Assembly (NCBI GenBank): GCA_041574955.1
Contig: JBFGNS010000049.1
Location: 1-26,320 of the forward strand
Reading direction: 5' to 3'
DNA: 26,320 nucleotides
DNA from: CALZJC01 sp041574955
Lineage (GTDB): Bacteria > Acidobacteriota > Thermoanaerobaculia > Multivoradales > JAHEKO01
The notes beneath the pieces are model-generated. The model did not search any database and was not told where the DNA came from. It saw only the letters and a list, made by a program, of their open reading frames with translations. A program made the position numbers and the translations under genes. This document shows, piece by piece, positions 1 to 9,671 of the stretch; position 1 is the stretch's first letter; each line of letters begins with the position of its first letter.

Positions 1-401
1 ACCTGCATCAGGAACGGCACGCCGTTGCACAGCCCGACGTCCCACGGCCGAGCGACGGCGTCGCCCAGCGCGCGCGCCGCCGCCTCGGCGCCGCGCGGCA
101 GGCCGAGCTCGAGCCGCATCACGTTGGCGGTGCCGCCGGGCAGGAAGCCGAGCGCCGTGCGGCCGCCGACGAGCCCAGCCGCCGCCTCGCGCAGGGTGCC
201 GTCGCCGCCGTACGCGAACACCGCCTCGGCGCCGTCCGCGGCCGCGCGCCGCGCCAGCCGGGTGGCGTCGCCGGGGCCGGCGGTGGGCTGCGGCTCGGCG
301 TCCCAGCCGGCGGCGCCGAGCACCGCCGCCAGCCGCTCCGCCCGCCGCGCCGCCGCCCAGCGGCCGGCGCGCGGGTTGTAGATCAGGACCGCGGGCCGCA
401 C
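1..401 (-). CDS. Diacylglycerol/sphingosine kinase-like lipid kinase, N-terminal part (truncated by window edge)
   Basis: Reading the minus strand from a GTG at 401 gives about 133 residues open to the window edge. The product begins with a beta-strand ending in IYNP (residues 7-10), has the nucleotide-binding GGDGT at 65-69 and PGGTAN at 88-93. These are the hallmarks of the DAGK catalytic domain family (YegS/BmrU/DgkB), which phosphorylates diacylglycerol or related lipids at the inner membrane. The C-terminal half is missing here. An in-frame GTG at 446-448, five bases after the ruvB stop, would add about 16 Arg/Pro-rich residues. I prefer 401 because family members start just before the IYNP strand, but neither start has a good Shine-Dalgarno. 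The gene follows ruvB closely and is probably co-transcribed with it. Family assignment is firm; the lipid substrate is unknown. Confidence 0.85.
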   Translation of the reverse strand, partial: MRPAVLIYNPRAGRWAAARRAERLAAVLGAAGWDAEPQPTAGPGDATRLARRAAADGAEAVFAYGGDGTLREAAAGLVGGRTALGFLPGGTANVMRLELGLPRGAEAAARALGDAVARPWDVGLCNGVPFLMQ

Positions 402-452
402 GCTGCCGCCGGGCCTCGCCGGGCCGGCCGTGTCGGCTGGCGCCTCACCGCT

Positions 453-1478
453 TCAGAACAGCTCGCGGTTGGCACCGGCACGTGGCGCCAGGCCGAGGTG
501 CTCGTAGGCGCGGCGGGTGGCTACACGGCCGCGCTGGGTGCGCTGCACGAAGCCCTGCTGGATGAGGAACGGCTCGTACAGATCCTCGAGCGTGCCCTTG
601 TCCTCGCCCACCGCCGCGGCGATGGCGGCGAGACCGGCCGGCCCGCCGCCGTACTGCTCGATCAGGACCTGGAGGATCCGCCGGTCGAGCTCGTCGAGGC
701 CGTGCTCGTCTACCTCCAGCAGCTCGAGCGCCTGCCCCGCGGCCGCGGCGTCGATCCGCCCTTCGCCGTGCACCTGGGCCCAGTCGCGCACCCGCCGCAG
801 CAGGCGGTTGGCGACCCGCGGCGTGCCACGGCTGCGGTGCGCCAGCACCTCGGCGCCGCCGGCGTCGATGGCGAACTCGAGCAGGCCGGCGGAGCGGGTG
901 ATGATCTCGGCCAGCGAGTCGGGGCCGTAGAAGTCGAGCCGGTGGACGATCCCGAAACGGCCCCTGAGCGGGGCGGTGATCAGGCCGGCGCGGGTGGTGG
1001 CGCCCACCAGGGTGAACCGCGGCAGGTCGATCTTCATGGTGCGCGCCGCCGGTCCCTGGCCGATCACCAGGTCGAGCGCGAAGTCCTCGAGGGCCGGGTA
1101 GAGGATCTCCTCGACGGTCGGCCCCAGGCGGTGGATCTCGTCGATGAACAGCACCTGGCCGGGCTCGAGGTTGGTGAGGATCGCCGCCAGATCGCCGGGG
1201 CGCTCGAGCACCGGCCCCGAGGTGGTGCGCAGGGTGGTGTCCATCTCGCGCGAGATGATGTTGGCGAGCGTGGTCTTGCCCAGGCCGGGCGGCCCGAACA
1301 GCAGCACGTGGTCGAGCGCCTCCCGCCGCTCGCGCGCCGCCTGCAGGAAGACCCTGAGCTTCTCCACCACCCGGCGCTGGCCGATGAACTCGTCCAGCCG
1401 CTGCGGCCTGAGCGACTGCTCGACCTTGAGCTCTTCGGGGTCGGGGGTGCCCGAGAGCAGCTTGCGCTCGGCGCTCAC
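453..1478 (-). CDS. ruvB: Holliday junction branch-migration ATPase RuvB
   Basis: 341 residues, the usual RuvB length. RuvB is the hexameric AAA+ motor that, with RuvA, drives branch migration of Holliday junctions in recombination and replication-fork repair. Visible are Walker A GPPGLGKTT (62-70, catalytic K68), Walker B FIDEIH (D113, E114), the sensor segment with GATTRAG, and LRGRFG with the arginine region. A C-terminal winged-helix domain follows, with GGGPAGL at its start. Start is GTG at 1476-1478; there is no Shine-Dalgarno, but TAGAAT lies exactly 6 bases upstream (see that entry), so a leaderless transcript is likely in addition to read-through from ruvA. ruvA ends 31 bases upstream. 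No ruvC is present in the window. Confidence 0.97.
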   Translation of the reverse strand: MSAERKLLSGTPDPEELKVEQSLRPQRLDEFIGQRRVVEKLRVFLQAARERREALDHVLLFGPPGLGKTTLANIISREMDTTLRTTSGPVLERPGDLAAILTNLEPGQVLFIDEIHRLGPTVEEILYPALEDFALDLVIGQGPAARTMKIDLPRFTLVGATTRAGLITAPLRGRFGIVHRLDFYGPDSLAEIITRSAGLLEFAIDAGGAEVLAHRSRGTPRVANRLLRRVRDWAQVHGEGRIDAAAAGQALELLEVDEHGLDELDRRILQVLIEQYGGGPAGLAAIAAAVGEDKGTLEDLYEPFLIQQGFVQRTQRGRVATRRAYEHLGLAPRAGANRELF

Positions 1479-1484
1479 CGGGGC

Positions 1485-1490
1485 ATTCTA
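1485..1490 (-). promoter_or_regulatory. Candidate leaderless -10 element (TAGAAT) for ruvB
   Basis: On the minus strand TAGAAT (5 of 6 to TATAAT) sits in the 31-base ruvA-ruvB spacer and ends 6 bases before the ruvB GTG. Transcription would start at or next to the start codon, and no Shine-Dalgarno is present. No convincing -35 is seen. The same hexamer pattern and spacing recur before three other genes in this window. Confidence 0.5.
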
Positions 1491-1509
1491 CGTTGCTGCC
1501 GGAGGGCCT

Positions 1510-2106
1510 TCAGGCGCGGGACAGGCGCTTGAGGCTGGCGCGCAGCAGGTCGTGGAAGGCGGCGTCGGGGTCGTCGTCGCGGGCGGCGGCGAGGGCGTCC
1601 TCGGCGTGCTTGCGCTTGTAGCCGAGGTTGACAAGCGCCAGGATCAGGTCCTCGTCTTCGGCCGCCGCCGGCCGCGCCGGCAGCTCGGCGGCCAGCGCGG
1701 TGAGCTTGTCCCTCAGCTCGAGCACCATCCGCTCGGCGGTCTTCTTGCCGACCCCCGGGATGCGGGTCAGGCGCGCCACGTCGCCGTCGGCGAGCGCCGC
1801 CACGAGGTCGTCGGGCGCCATCCCCGACAGGATCACCCGCGCCAGCTTGGGGCCGATGCCGCCGACCGCGATCAGCTTCTCGAACAGCTGCTTCTCGCGC
1901 TCGCTCCAGAAGCCGAACAGCTCCAGGGCGCCCTCGCGCAGGTGGGTGTGGATGAACAGCCCCACCCGGCCGTCGCCCCCGCCGGCGCGCTCGATCTCGT
2001 AGTAGGTCGACAGTGGCACGTGCACCGCGTAGCCGACGCCGCCGACGTCGAGCAGGACGAGTGCCGGGCTGGTGCGCAGCACACGGCCCTGGAGGTAGCC
2101 GATCAT
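1510..2106 (-). CDS. ruvA: Holliday junction DNA-binding subunit RuvA
   Basis: 198 residues from an ATG at 2104-2106. RuvA tetramers clamp the four-way junction and recruit RuvB. The N-terminal OB-fold (1-62) starts with the typical MIGYLQG and contains the acidic pin region. Two helix-hairpin-helix motifs follow, with VGGIGPKLA (81-89) and IPGVGKKTAE (116-125). After an Ala/Pro-rich linker (about 138-150) comes the C-terminal RuvB-binding domain (about 151-198) with LVNLGYK. Reading frame continues far upstream of the ATG but only as a shadow of the foldase gene; the chosen ATG gives the canonical N-terminus. It begins 17 bases after the ppiD-like stop and precedes ruvB by 31 bases. Confidence 0.96.
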   Translation of the reverse strand: MIGYLQGRVLRTSPALVLLDVGGVGYAVHVPLSTYYEIERAGGGDGRVGLFIHTHLREGALELFGFWSEREKQLFEKLIAVGGIGPKLARVILSGMAPDDLVAALADGDVARLTRIPGVGKKTAERMVLELRDKLTALAAELPARPAAAEDEDLILALVNLGYKRKHAEDALAAARDDDPDAAFHDLLRASLKRLSRA

Positions 2107-2123
2107 CGGCGACCCGGCCGGGT

Positions 2124-4064
2124 CTAGCTCTCGGCCTGGAAGTTGGCCAGGAAGTTGGGGTCGAAGCTGACCTTCATCTCTTCTCGCCGGCTCTCGATGA
2201 GCGAGCTCAGCAGCTGCGCGAACCGCTCCTGCTCGAGCTGTTGGCGGGTCTGGTCGCGGGCGGCGGCGAACTCGCCGGCGTCGAACCGCCGGCGCTCGGC
2301 GACCTCGAACAGCACCACGCCCTGGTCGACCGCCAGCGGGCCGCCGAGCTGGCCGGCGTCGAGCGCCAGCGCCGCCGCAGCCAGCCCCGGCTGCCGGCCG
2401 AGACTGCCCACCCTGCCGTCGCCGCCGAACGGGCCGCTCTCCTGAACCTCGAGGTCGAGCCGCTCGGCCACCTGGTCGAGAGTCGCCTCGCCGGCCGCCA
2501 GCCGCTCGCGCTCGGCCGCCAGGGCGGCCTCGGCGGCCGCCAGCTGCTTGCCGCGCCGCACCTCCTGCTCGACGCGCGCCCGCGCCTCGTCGAGCTCCGG
2601 CAGCCGCGGCGGCTCCACGGCCTCGAGCAGCAGCACCGCCCATCCCCGCCCGGTGCGCACCGGCTCCGACAGCTCGCCGGGAGCGAGCTCGAAGGCGGTG
2701 GTGGTGAAGGCGGTGGCGCGGCCGATCTGCGGCACCGCCTCGTCGCGCGCAAACGCCGGCGGCGTGCGCTGCTCGATGCCGGCCTCGCCAGCCGCCAGCG
2801 CTGCCAGCGCCGCGCCGGTCGCGACCTGCTCGCGGCGCGCCTGCTGGGCGAGCTCGCGCGCCTTGCTCTCGGCCAGGCTGGCGGCGCGCTCGGCGGCCAG
2901 CCGGCTGCGGATCTCGGCGCGCACCTCGTCGAGCGAGCGGGTGCCACCGGGCCGCTTCTCCAGCACCTCGATCAGGTGGTAGCCGAAGTCGGTGCGCAGC
3001 GGCCCCACCAGCTCGCCTGGCTGGGCGCCGAAGGCGGCCTGCTCGAAAGCCGCGATCATCTGGCCGCGGCCGAAGAACCCCAGGTCGCCGCCGCGCGTCT
3101 TGCTGCCCGGGTCGTCGGACAGCTGCGCGGCCAGCTCGGCGAACGGCTCGCCGGCCTCGATGCGCTGGCGGATGCCGCGCAGCCGGCTCTCGACCTCGCC
3201 GGCGGCGGCCTCGTCCGACACCCGCAGCAGGATGTGGCGGGCGCGCACCTGCTCGTCCTGGGTGTAGTCGTCGCGGTTGTCGTCGTAGTAGGCGCGGATG
3301 TCCGCAGCGGACACCTCGACCGTCGCCTCGAGCGCCACCGGGTCCACCAGCAGGTAGCTGACCTGCCGCTTCTCGGGAATGCGCAGCTCCTCGCGGTGCT
3401 CGCCGAAGTAGGCCTCGACCTCGGCCGGCGTGATCTCGACCTGCTCCGCGTAGCGCGATGCCGGCAGCGAGAGGTAGCGGATCGCGGCGCTCTCCACCTG
3501 TTCGCGGTAGGCGCGCTCCACCTCGGCGTCCGAGACGAAGACGCTCTGCTCGAGGACGGTGCGCAGCTTCTCGCTCAGCAGGTCCTCGCGCACCGCCCGC
3601 TCGAAACTCTCCGGGGTGTAGCCGGCGCGGCGCAGCATCTGGCGGTAGATCTCCTCGCCCACGAAGCGGCCGTCCGAGTCCCTGAACGCCCCCTCCTCGA
3701 GGATGACGCGCCGCACCTCCTCGTCGGTGACCCGCAGACCGGCACGGCGCGCCTCACCGTCCAGGATGCGCTGCGCGATGAGCTGGTTCATCACCTGCAG
3801 CGGCAGCCCCATCTGGCGCGCCGTCTCGCGCGTGAAGCCCTCTCCGTACGCCTGCCGCAGACGGTCCTCCTGCGCCTGGTAGGCGCGCTGGAACTGGGAG
3901 TAGGTGATCTTCTCGCCGCCCACGGTGGCGGCGGCGTCGGTATCGCCGCCGGCGGTCGGCACGGTCGCCCCGAAGTCGACGAAGACGAACAGGATGAAGA
4001 CCGCGATGACCAGCCACAGCACCCAGCTGAGGTATTTCAGGTTGTCGCGCAAGACTTTCAGCAT
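2124..4064 (-). CDS. PpiD/SurA-like periplasmic peptidyl-prolyl isomerase and chaperone
   Basis: 646 residues, close to PpiD of E. coli. The N-terminus has a short basic cytoplasmic stretch and one membrane anchor (about 14-31), so the bulk faces the periplasm. A SurA-type helical chaperone region follows (about 45-200). A parvulin (PpiC) domain covers about 272-372, with ARHILLRV, GGDLGFFGRG and FGYHLIEV in order. A second, more degenerate parvulin-like region follows, and the C-terminal helical part resembles the PpiD tail. Such proteins help outer-membrane and secreted proteins fold as they leave the Sec translocon. Start is the ATG at 4062-4064, with GGGAGA at 4073-4078 spaced 8 bases away; an upstream extension of the frame lacks such a site. 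First gene of the ppiD-ruvA-ruvB-lipid kinase run. The pairing with ruvAB is probably positional rather than functional. Confidence 0.9.
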   Translation of the reverse strand: MLKVLRDNLKYLSWVLWLVIAVFILFVFVDFGATVPTAGGDTDAAATVGGEKITYSQFQRAYQAQEDRLRQAYGEGFTRETARQMGLPLQVMNQLIAQRILDGEARRAGLRVTDEEVRRVILEEGAFRDSDGRFVGEEIYRQMLRRAGYTPESFERAVREDLLSEKLRTVLEQSVFVSDAEVERAYREQVESAAIRYLSLPASRYAEQVEITPAEVEAYFGEHREELRIPEKRQVSYLLVDPVALEATVEVSAADIRAYYDDNRDDYTQDEQVRARHILLRVSDEAAAGEVESRLRGIRQRIEAGEPFAELAAQLSDDPGSKTRGGDLGFFGRGQMIAAFEQAAFGAQPGELVGPLRTDFGYHLIEVLEKRPGGTRSLDEVRAEIRSRLAAERAASLAESKARELAQQARREQVATGAALAALAAGEAGIEQRTPPAFARDEAVPQIGRATAFTTTAFELAPGELSEPVRTGRGWAVLLLEAVEPPRLPELDEARARVEQEVRRGKQLAAAEAALAAERERLAAGEATLDQVAERLDLEVQESGPFGGDGRVGSLGRQPGLAAAALALDAGQLGGPLAVDQGVVLFEVAERRRFDAGEFAAARDQTRQQLEQERFAQLLSSLIESRREEMKVSFDPNFLANFQAES

Positions 4065-4093
4065 GACGGTTCTCTCCCGTTGAGCAAGCAGCG

Positions 4094-4122
4094 ACTCTAA
4101 CAGCCGCCCCGAGCCCGGACAA
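4094..4122 (-). promoter_or_regulatory. Promoter of the ppiD-ruvAB operon
   Basis: On the minus strand TTGTCC (4117-4122, 4 of 6 to the -35 consensus) is followed by a 17-base spacer and TAGAGT (4094-4099, 4 of 6 to the -10). A start near 4087 would give a short leader carrying the GGGAGA Shine-Dalgarno. It lies back-to-back with the promoter of the FecR-domain gene. Confidence 0.5.
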
Positions 4123-4165
4123 GGACTCGCGGGGCGCCTACAAACCTCGGATTTTGAATGGTTTG

Positions 4166-4174
4166 TGCTATATT
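4166..4174 (+). promoter_or_regulatory. Extended -10 promoter of the FecR/mre operon
   Basis: TGCTATATT is a TGN extension joined to TATATT (5 of 6 to TATAAT), inside the only AT-rich patch (about 4151-4174) of this spacer. No clear -35 lies 16-18 bases upstream, which fits an extended -10 promoter. A start near 4181 would leave a leader of about 21 bases with AAAGG (4189-4193) ahead of the GTG at 4202. Confidence 0.5.
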
Positions 4175-4201
4175 GCCCAGCCTGGAACAAAGGTCCCCCG
4201 C

Positions 4202-5386
4202 GTGACGCCATCCGCCCGCAGGCGCGAGAAAAAGCACTGGTACAAGATCAACGTCGACACCCTTCGCGGGGTGGCGGTGCTGGTGGGTCTGGCGCTCGTG
4301 GTGGGAGGCGGCTACTGGGGCTACCGGTTGCTGCAGGGCCAGTTCCTGGAGCGCGAGGTGGAGATCGTGGTGGCCGAGGCCCAGGGGCTGATCGATAGCC
4401 TGCGGGGCGAGCAGGGCATCGACGCCTACGGCGAGGAGTTCGCCACCGCCGGCGACAGCCTGGAGCGGGCGCGCGTCGCCGTCCGTGACGGCCGCCTGGT
4501 GGAGGCGCTGCGCGACGCCGAGCACAGCCGCAGCCTGCTGGGCTCGATCCTCAACGCCTTGCGCCACCGTGGACCGGCGGGCGAGGCGCAGTTCATCGCG
4601 GTGCGCGGCGGGGTCGAGTTCCGGCGCGGTGAGCGCGGCGAGTGGCGGCCGGCGCGCTCGCGCCTGGCGCTGTACGCCGGCGACTACGTCAAGACCGCCG
4701 CCGGCGGCAACGCGGAGGTGATGTTCCAGGACGGCACGGTCGTCACCGTAAAGTCCGACACGGTGATCCTGATCGACCGCAGCCGCAGCCTGCTGGGCGG
4801 CCGCAAGGACCGCAAGGTGGGGCTCGAGTACGGCTGGGTCAACCTGAGCACCGCCCAGGGCGTCGGCACGGTCACCACGCCGTCGGCCGAGGCGGTGGTG
4901 GACCGCGACTCCCAGGCGCTGGTGGCGTACGACGAGACCAGGAAGGTCGGCCGCTTCGCCAGCTACCAGGGGGCGATGAAGGTGACCACCGGCGACGGCG
5001 GCACGCGCGCCATCGGTGAGCTGCAGCAGGTCGTGCAGACCGGCGGCGGACTGTCGCGGCCGCAGCCGCTGCCGGCGGTGCCGCTGCTCGACCACCCCGC
5101 CGACGGCGCCGAGCTGGCGATCGAGGAGGGCCGCCTGGTGTTGCGCTGGCAGCAGGTCTCCGGTGCCGAGCGGTACGCGCTGCAGGTCTCCTCGAGCCCC
5201 GCGTTTGTCGACAACATAATCGACGTCGAAGACCGCCGCACGCTGCAGGCGACGCTCGGGCTGCGGGCCGAGGGCGCCTACGTGTGGCGCGTGGCGGCGT
5301 TCGGACGCGAGGGCGTCAAGGGGCCGTGGAGCCCGGCGCGCGCCTTCCGTGTGGTGCCGGGCGAGGGCGACAGCCGCTCCGGCTAG
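4202..5386 (+). CDS. Membrane-anchored FecR-domain protein with C-terminal Fn3-like domain
   Basis: 394 residues from a GTG at 4202, preceded by AAAGG at 8-base spacing. A basic cytoplasmic tail (1-20) leads to one transmembrane segment (about 22-42). A helical region with Glu/Arg repeats (about 46-122) follows, then a FecR-like beta domain (about 130-280; LYAGDYVKT, MFQDGTVVTV and an AYQG-like SYQGAMKV are typical landmarks). The C-terminus (about 296-385) looks like a fibronectin type III domain, with LRWQQV, ERYALQVS, YVWRVAA and WSPARAFRV. FecR domains occur in anti-sigma factors but also as extracytoplasmic binding modules; no sigma factor gene is adjacent, so a structural or cell-wall sensing role beside MreB is more likely. 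It ends 49 bases before mreB and appears to be first in that operon. Exact function is not recognised. Confidence 0.85.
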   Translation: MTPSARRREKKHWYKINVDTLRGVAVLVGLALVVGGGYWGYRLLQGQFLEREVEIVVAEAQGLIDSLRGEQGIDAYGEEFATAGDSLERARVAVRDGRLVEALRDAEHSRSLLGSILNALRHRGPAGEAQFIAVRGGVEFRRGERGEWRPARSRLALYAGDYVKTAAGGNAEVMFQDGTVVTVKSDTVILIDRSRSLLGGRKDRKVGLEYGWVNLSTAQGVGTVTTPSAEAVVDRDSQALVAYDETRKVGRFASYQGAMKVTTGDGGTRAIGELQQVVQTGGGLSRPQPLPAVPLLDHPADGAELAIEEGRLVLRWQQVSGAERYALQVSSSPAFVDNIIDVEDRRTLQATLGLRAEGAYVWRVAAFGREGVKGPWSPARAFRVVPGEGDSRSG

Positions 5387-5435
5387 GGCCCCACACCGGC
5401 CAGACTTCAACCGGCCTCCCGAGAGATCCGATCCG

Positions 5436-6461
<1,026 letters not shown>

Positions 6462-6495
6462 GGCGCGAGCGACCGGCGCCGGCCCGCGCGAGCCG

Positions 6496-7365
6496 ATGCC
6501 GCCCTCCCGAACCGCCCCGCCGTTGAGCGAGCGCAGCACCCGCTGGCTGCTGATCGTGGTGGTGGTCGCGCAGCTGTCGCTGATCACCGCGCAGCTGCCC
6601 GACCCGGGCGGCCGCGCCAGCCTGCTGGAGGCGGTGCTGGTGAGGGCGGTGGCGCCGCTCGGCTGGCTGATCGACGGCGCCGCCGACCTGACGGTGGCGC
6701 TGGCCGACGAGCTGCGGTTGCGGCGCTCGCTGATCGAGGACAACCGCCGGCTGCGCGACGAGGTGCGCGAGCTGCGGCGGCGCACCATGGAGGCGTGGCA
6801 GCTCGAGCAGGACCTGGAGCGGCTGTCGCGCGCGCTCGAGTACGAGCGCATCGAGCTCGGGCCGGTGCGCCTGGCCGACGTGGTGTTCATCGACCACCGG
6901 CCGTTTCTGCGCACTCTGGTGCTGCGCACCGGTGGTGGCGCCGAGCAGAACCAACCGGTGGTGTCGGCCGACGGCCTGGTCGGCCGGGTCGTGCTGGTGC
7001 AGGGACCGTACGCCAAGGTGCAGCTGGTCACCGACCGCGCCGCCAGCGTCGGGGTGATGATCGAGCGCACCCGCCGGCAGGGCGTGGTGCGCGGCGCCGG
7101 GGCGCGCGGCCTCGATCTCGATTTCGTGCCGCTGCAGGCGGAGGTCAAGGTGGGCGACCGCGTGATCACGGCCGGCATCGACGGCATCTACCCGCGCGGC
7201 CTGCCCGTGGGCACGGTGGTCGAGGTCGCGCCGGGCAGCGAGCTGTTCCACCGCATCCGGCTGCGGCCGGCGGTCGACCTGGGGCTGCTCGACCAGGTCT
7301 ACCTGCTGGAACGGCCCGAGCTGCCCGAGGGAATGCGCGGGGAGGCGCCGGTTGCGCGGCCTTAA
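6496..7365 (+). CDS. mreC: Rod-shape determining protein MreC
   Basis: 289 residues. One transmembrane helix (about 17-34) is followed by a long charged coiled coil (about 70-118, rich in Arg, Glu and Leu) and then the two beta-barrel lobes of the periplasmic domain, with SADGLVGRVVLV, TDRAASVGVMIERT and a VGDRVITAGIDGIYPRGLPVG segment that is highly typical of MreC. MreC dimerises in the periplasm and activates PBP2-RodA. ATG start 34 bases after mreB. The stop overlaps the start of mreD by 14 bases, indicating translational coupling. Confidence 0.96.
   Translation: MPPSRTAPPLSERSTRWLLIVVVVAQLSLITAQLPDPGGRASLLEAVLVRAVAPLGWLIDGAADLTVALADELRLRRSLIEDNRRLRDEVRELRRRTMEAWQLEQDLERLSRALEYERIELGPVRLADVVFIDHRPFLRTLVLRTGGGAEQNQPVVSADGLVGRVVLVQGPYAKVQLVTDRAASVGVMIERTRRQGVVRGAGARGLDLDFVPLQAEVKVGDRVITAGIDGIYPRGLPVGTVVEVAPGSELFHRIRLRPAVDLGLLDQVYLLERPELPEGMRGEAPVARP
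7341..7345 (+). promoter_or_regulatory. Ribosome binding site deciding the TTG start of mreD
   Basis: GGAGG (part of GGGGAGG) lies 6 bases before the TTG at 7352, inside the mreC coding region. It is the best Shine-Dalgarno in the vicinity and supports the TTG start and the 14-base overlap. Confidence 0.65.
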
Positions 7366-7870
7366 GTTCGCGGCCGCCCTGCTGGTGGTGACCGCCCTGC
7401 ATCTGCTCGGCGTCGAGCTGTGGTCCGGCTTCTCGCTGGTCTTCGACCTGTTCCTGGTGCTGGCCGTGCTCAACGCCCTGGACGGCGACACCTTTGCCGG
7501 CCTGTGGGGCGGGCTGGCGGCCGGCCTGGTGACCGACGCGGTGACCGGCGGCCTGTACGGCATGCACGGGCTGGCTGATACGATCCTGGCCTACGGAACG
7601 GCCTACGCCACCCAGCGGCTGGTGGTGCAGCGGCCGGCGAGTGTACTCCTGGTTTTCTCCCTGGCAGCAGCGGTGCAGCAGCTCACTCTGGTCGCCTTGA
7701 GCCTGCTGCTGCTGCCCGATCCCGAGCTGCCGGGCTTCCTCTGGGTGCTGGCCAAGGCGGTCAGCAGCGGCCTGCTGGGGGTGGCGGTGTTCGCCGCCCG
7801 CCGCACCCTGCTGGCGCGGATCGGGCTGTGGCGCCGGTCGCGCGCCGCCAAGATCCGCCTGCGGGGCTGA
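7352..7870 (+). CDS. mreD: Rod-shape determining membrane protein MreD
   Basis: 172 residues, a typical MreD length, and hydrophobic throughout with about five transmembrane segments and a basic C-terminal tail (RRSRAAKIRLRG). The pattern FDLFLVLAVLNALDGDTFAGLWGG followed by YGMHGLADTILAY fits MreD proteins, which are integral subunits of the elongasome; primary sequence conservation is low in this family, so position after mreC adds weight. TTG start chosen from the strong GGAGG 6 bases upstream. It overlaps mreC by 14 bases and lies 13 bases before the PBP2 gene. Confidence 0.92.
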   Translation: MRGLKFAAALLVVTALHLLGVELWSGFSLVFDLFLVLAVLNALDGDTFAGLWGGLAAGLVTDAVTGGLYGMHGLADTILAYGTAYATQRLVVQRPASVLLVFSLAAAVQQLTLVALSLLLLPDPELPGFLWVLAKAVSSGLLGVAVFAARRTLLARIGLWRRSRAAKIRLRG

Positions 7871-7883
7871 GCCGTCACGGTCG

Positions 7884-9671
7884 ATGGCAACCCACGTCCG
7901 AGAGCATCGCGACAACCTGGTGCAGCGGCTACCGCTGCTGCAGCTCGTCTTCGTGGCGGCGGTGGTGCTGATCGGCGGTAGCTACTGGTTCGTGCAGGTG
8001 GTGCACGGCGACTACTACCGCGAGCTGGCGGAGAACAACCGCCTGCGCAACCTACCGATCAAGGCGCCGCGCGGCCTGATCTTCGACCGCCACCACCGCC
8101 GGTTGGTGGAGAACACCCCGAGCTACAACCTGCTGATCGACCGCGCCCGCGCCGCCGACCTGGCGGCCAGCCTCGAGTTCGCGGGCGGGGTGCTCGAACG
8201 GCCGGCGGCGGAGCTCGCGGAGCTGGTCGAGCGGCCGGCGCCGTCGGCGCCGTTCCAACCGGTGCTAGTGGCCGAAGACCTCAACCTGGCACAGGTGGCG
8301 CGGTTCTCGGCGGCGGCGCTCGAGCACCCCGAGTTCGAGATCGACGTCCGCCATCTGCGGCTCTACCGCCACGGTCCGTTCACCGCGCACACCCTGGGCT
8401 ATCTCGGCGAGGTCACCGAGGCCGAGCTGGCGCGTCCGGGCTCGCCCTACGTCGCCGGCGACCTGGTGGGACGGCGCGGCATCGAGCAGCGCTACGACCT
8501 GACGCTCAGGGGCGAAGACGGCGAGCAGGTGGTGACGGTCGACAGCCGCGGCCGGCTGCGCGAGCAGTCCGGGCGCCGGCCGGCGCGCCCCGGGCAGAGG
8601 CTCGATCTGACCCTCGACCTGGAGCTGCAGCAGGAGGCCGCGGTCTACTTCGACCGCCGAGTGGGCGCGACCGTGGTCCTCGACCCGGACAGCGGCGAGC
8701 TGCTGGCGGTGGTGTCGGCGCCGTCGTACAACCCCAACCTGTTCGCCCGCCGACTCGCCCGCGACGAGTGGCGCGAGCTGCTCGACGCACCGCACGACCC
8801 GCTGCAGAACCGCGCCCTGCAGAACACCTACCCGCCTGGTTCGATCTTCAAGATCGTGGTGGCGGTGGCGGCGCTCAGCGAGGGGGTGGCGAGGCCCTCG
8901 GACACCGCCTTCTGCAGCGGCGCGACGACCATCTACAACCGCCGCTTCCGCTGCTGGCGGCGAGGCGGGCACGGCCGCGTCAACCTGCGTGAGGCGATCA
9001 AGGAGTCGTGCGACGTCTACTTCTACCAGCTCGGCCAGCGGCTCGGCATCGCGCGCATCGCCGAGTACGCGCGGCGGTTTGGCCTGGGTGCCCCGACGGG
9101 TGTCGACATCGCCGGCGAGAAGGCCGGCCTGGTGCCCGACCCGGACTGGAGCCTGCGGGTGCGCGGCGAGCGGTGGTACTCGGGCGAGACCATCTCGGTC
9201 GCCATCGGCCAGGGTCCGCTGCTGGTGACGCCGCTGCAGGTGGCGTCGCTGATGGCGACGGTGGTCAACGGCGGGAGGCGGGTGACGCCGCGGCTGGTGC
9301 GCGGCGAGCGCAACGACCCCGGCGCTGCCGACCTCGACCCCGCGGCGGTGGCGGTGGTCCGCGAAGCGCTGATTGCGGTGGTGGCGGAGCGGGCGACCGG
9401 CGCCGCGGCGCAGGTCGACGGCCTGACGGTGGGCGGCAAGACCGGCACCGCCCAGGTGGTGCGGCAGAAGACCTGGGTCGACAGCGCCACCCTGCCGTAC
9501 GAGCAGCGCGACCACGCCTGGTTCGCTTCGTTCGCTTCCGACGGCCGCTCGCGGCTGGTGGTGGTGGTCTTCGTCGAGCACGGCGGCAAGGGGTCGGCGG
9601 CGGCGGCGCCGCTGGCCAAGAAGCTGTATGAGACCTATTACCGGCCCGCTACCGGTCGTCAGCCTGCCTGA
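7884..9671 (+). CDS. mrdA: Penicillin-binding protein 2 (elongasome transpeptidase)
   Basis: 595 residues. Class B PBP that cross-links peptidoglycan during elongation, paired with the glycosyltransferase RodA. A membrane anchor (about 16-37) is followed by the PBP dimerisation/pedestal domain (with RGLIFDRHHR at about 62-71 and GRRGIEQRYD) and the transpeptidase domain. The catalytic SxxK is S320-I-F-K323, the second motif is S375-C-D377 (an SxD form usual in PBP2 rather than SxN), and the third is K519-T-G-T. Start is ATG at 7884. The 3' end overlaps rodA by 44 bases. Such an enzyme is the expected target of mecillinam-type beta-lactams. Confidence 0.97.
   Translation: MATHVREHRDNLVQRLPLLQLVFVAAVVLIGGSYWFVQVVHGDYYRELAENNRLRNLPIKAPRGLIFDRHHRRLVENTPSYNLLIDRARAADLAASLEFAGGVLERPAAELAELVERPAPSAPFQPVLVAEDLNLAQVARFSAAALEHPEFEIDVRHLRLYRHGPFTAHTLGYLGEVTEAELARPGSPYVAGDLVGRRGIEQRYDLTLRGEDGEQVVTVDSRGRLREQSGRRPARPGQRLDLTLDLELQQEAAVYFDRRVGATVVLDPDSGELLAVVSAPSYNPNLFARRLARDEWRELLDAPHDPLQNRALQNTYPPGSIFKIVVAVAALSEGVARPSDTAFCSGATTIYNRRFRCWRRGGHGRVNLREAIKESCDVYFYQLGQRLGIARIAEYARRFGLGAPTGVDIAGEKAGLVPDPDWSLRVRGERWYSGETISVAIGQGPLLVTPLQVASLMATVVNGGRRVTPRLVRGERNDPGAADLDPAAVAVVREALIAVVAERATGAAAQVDGLTVGGKTGTAQVVRQKTWVDSATLPYEQRDHAWFASFASDGRSRLVVVVFVEHGGKGSAAAAPLAKKLYETYYRPATGRQPA

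Noticed and set aside
25..381. 118-codon plus-strand frame at the left edge.
   Set aside because: Ser/Ala/Arg/Pro-rich without motifs, while the minus strand encodes a clear DAGK domain with GGDGT and PGGTAN.
4153..4174. TTGAAT as a -35 for the TATATT box of the FecR gene.
   Set aside because: Only 9 bases separate them, far below the 16-18 needed; the TG extension explains the promoter better.
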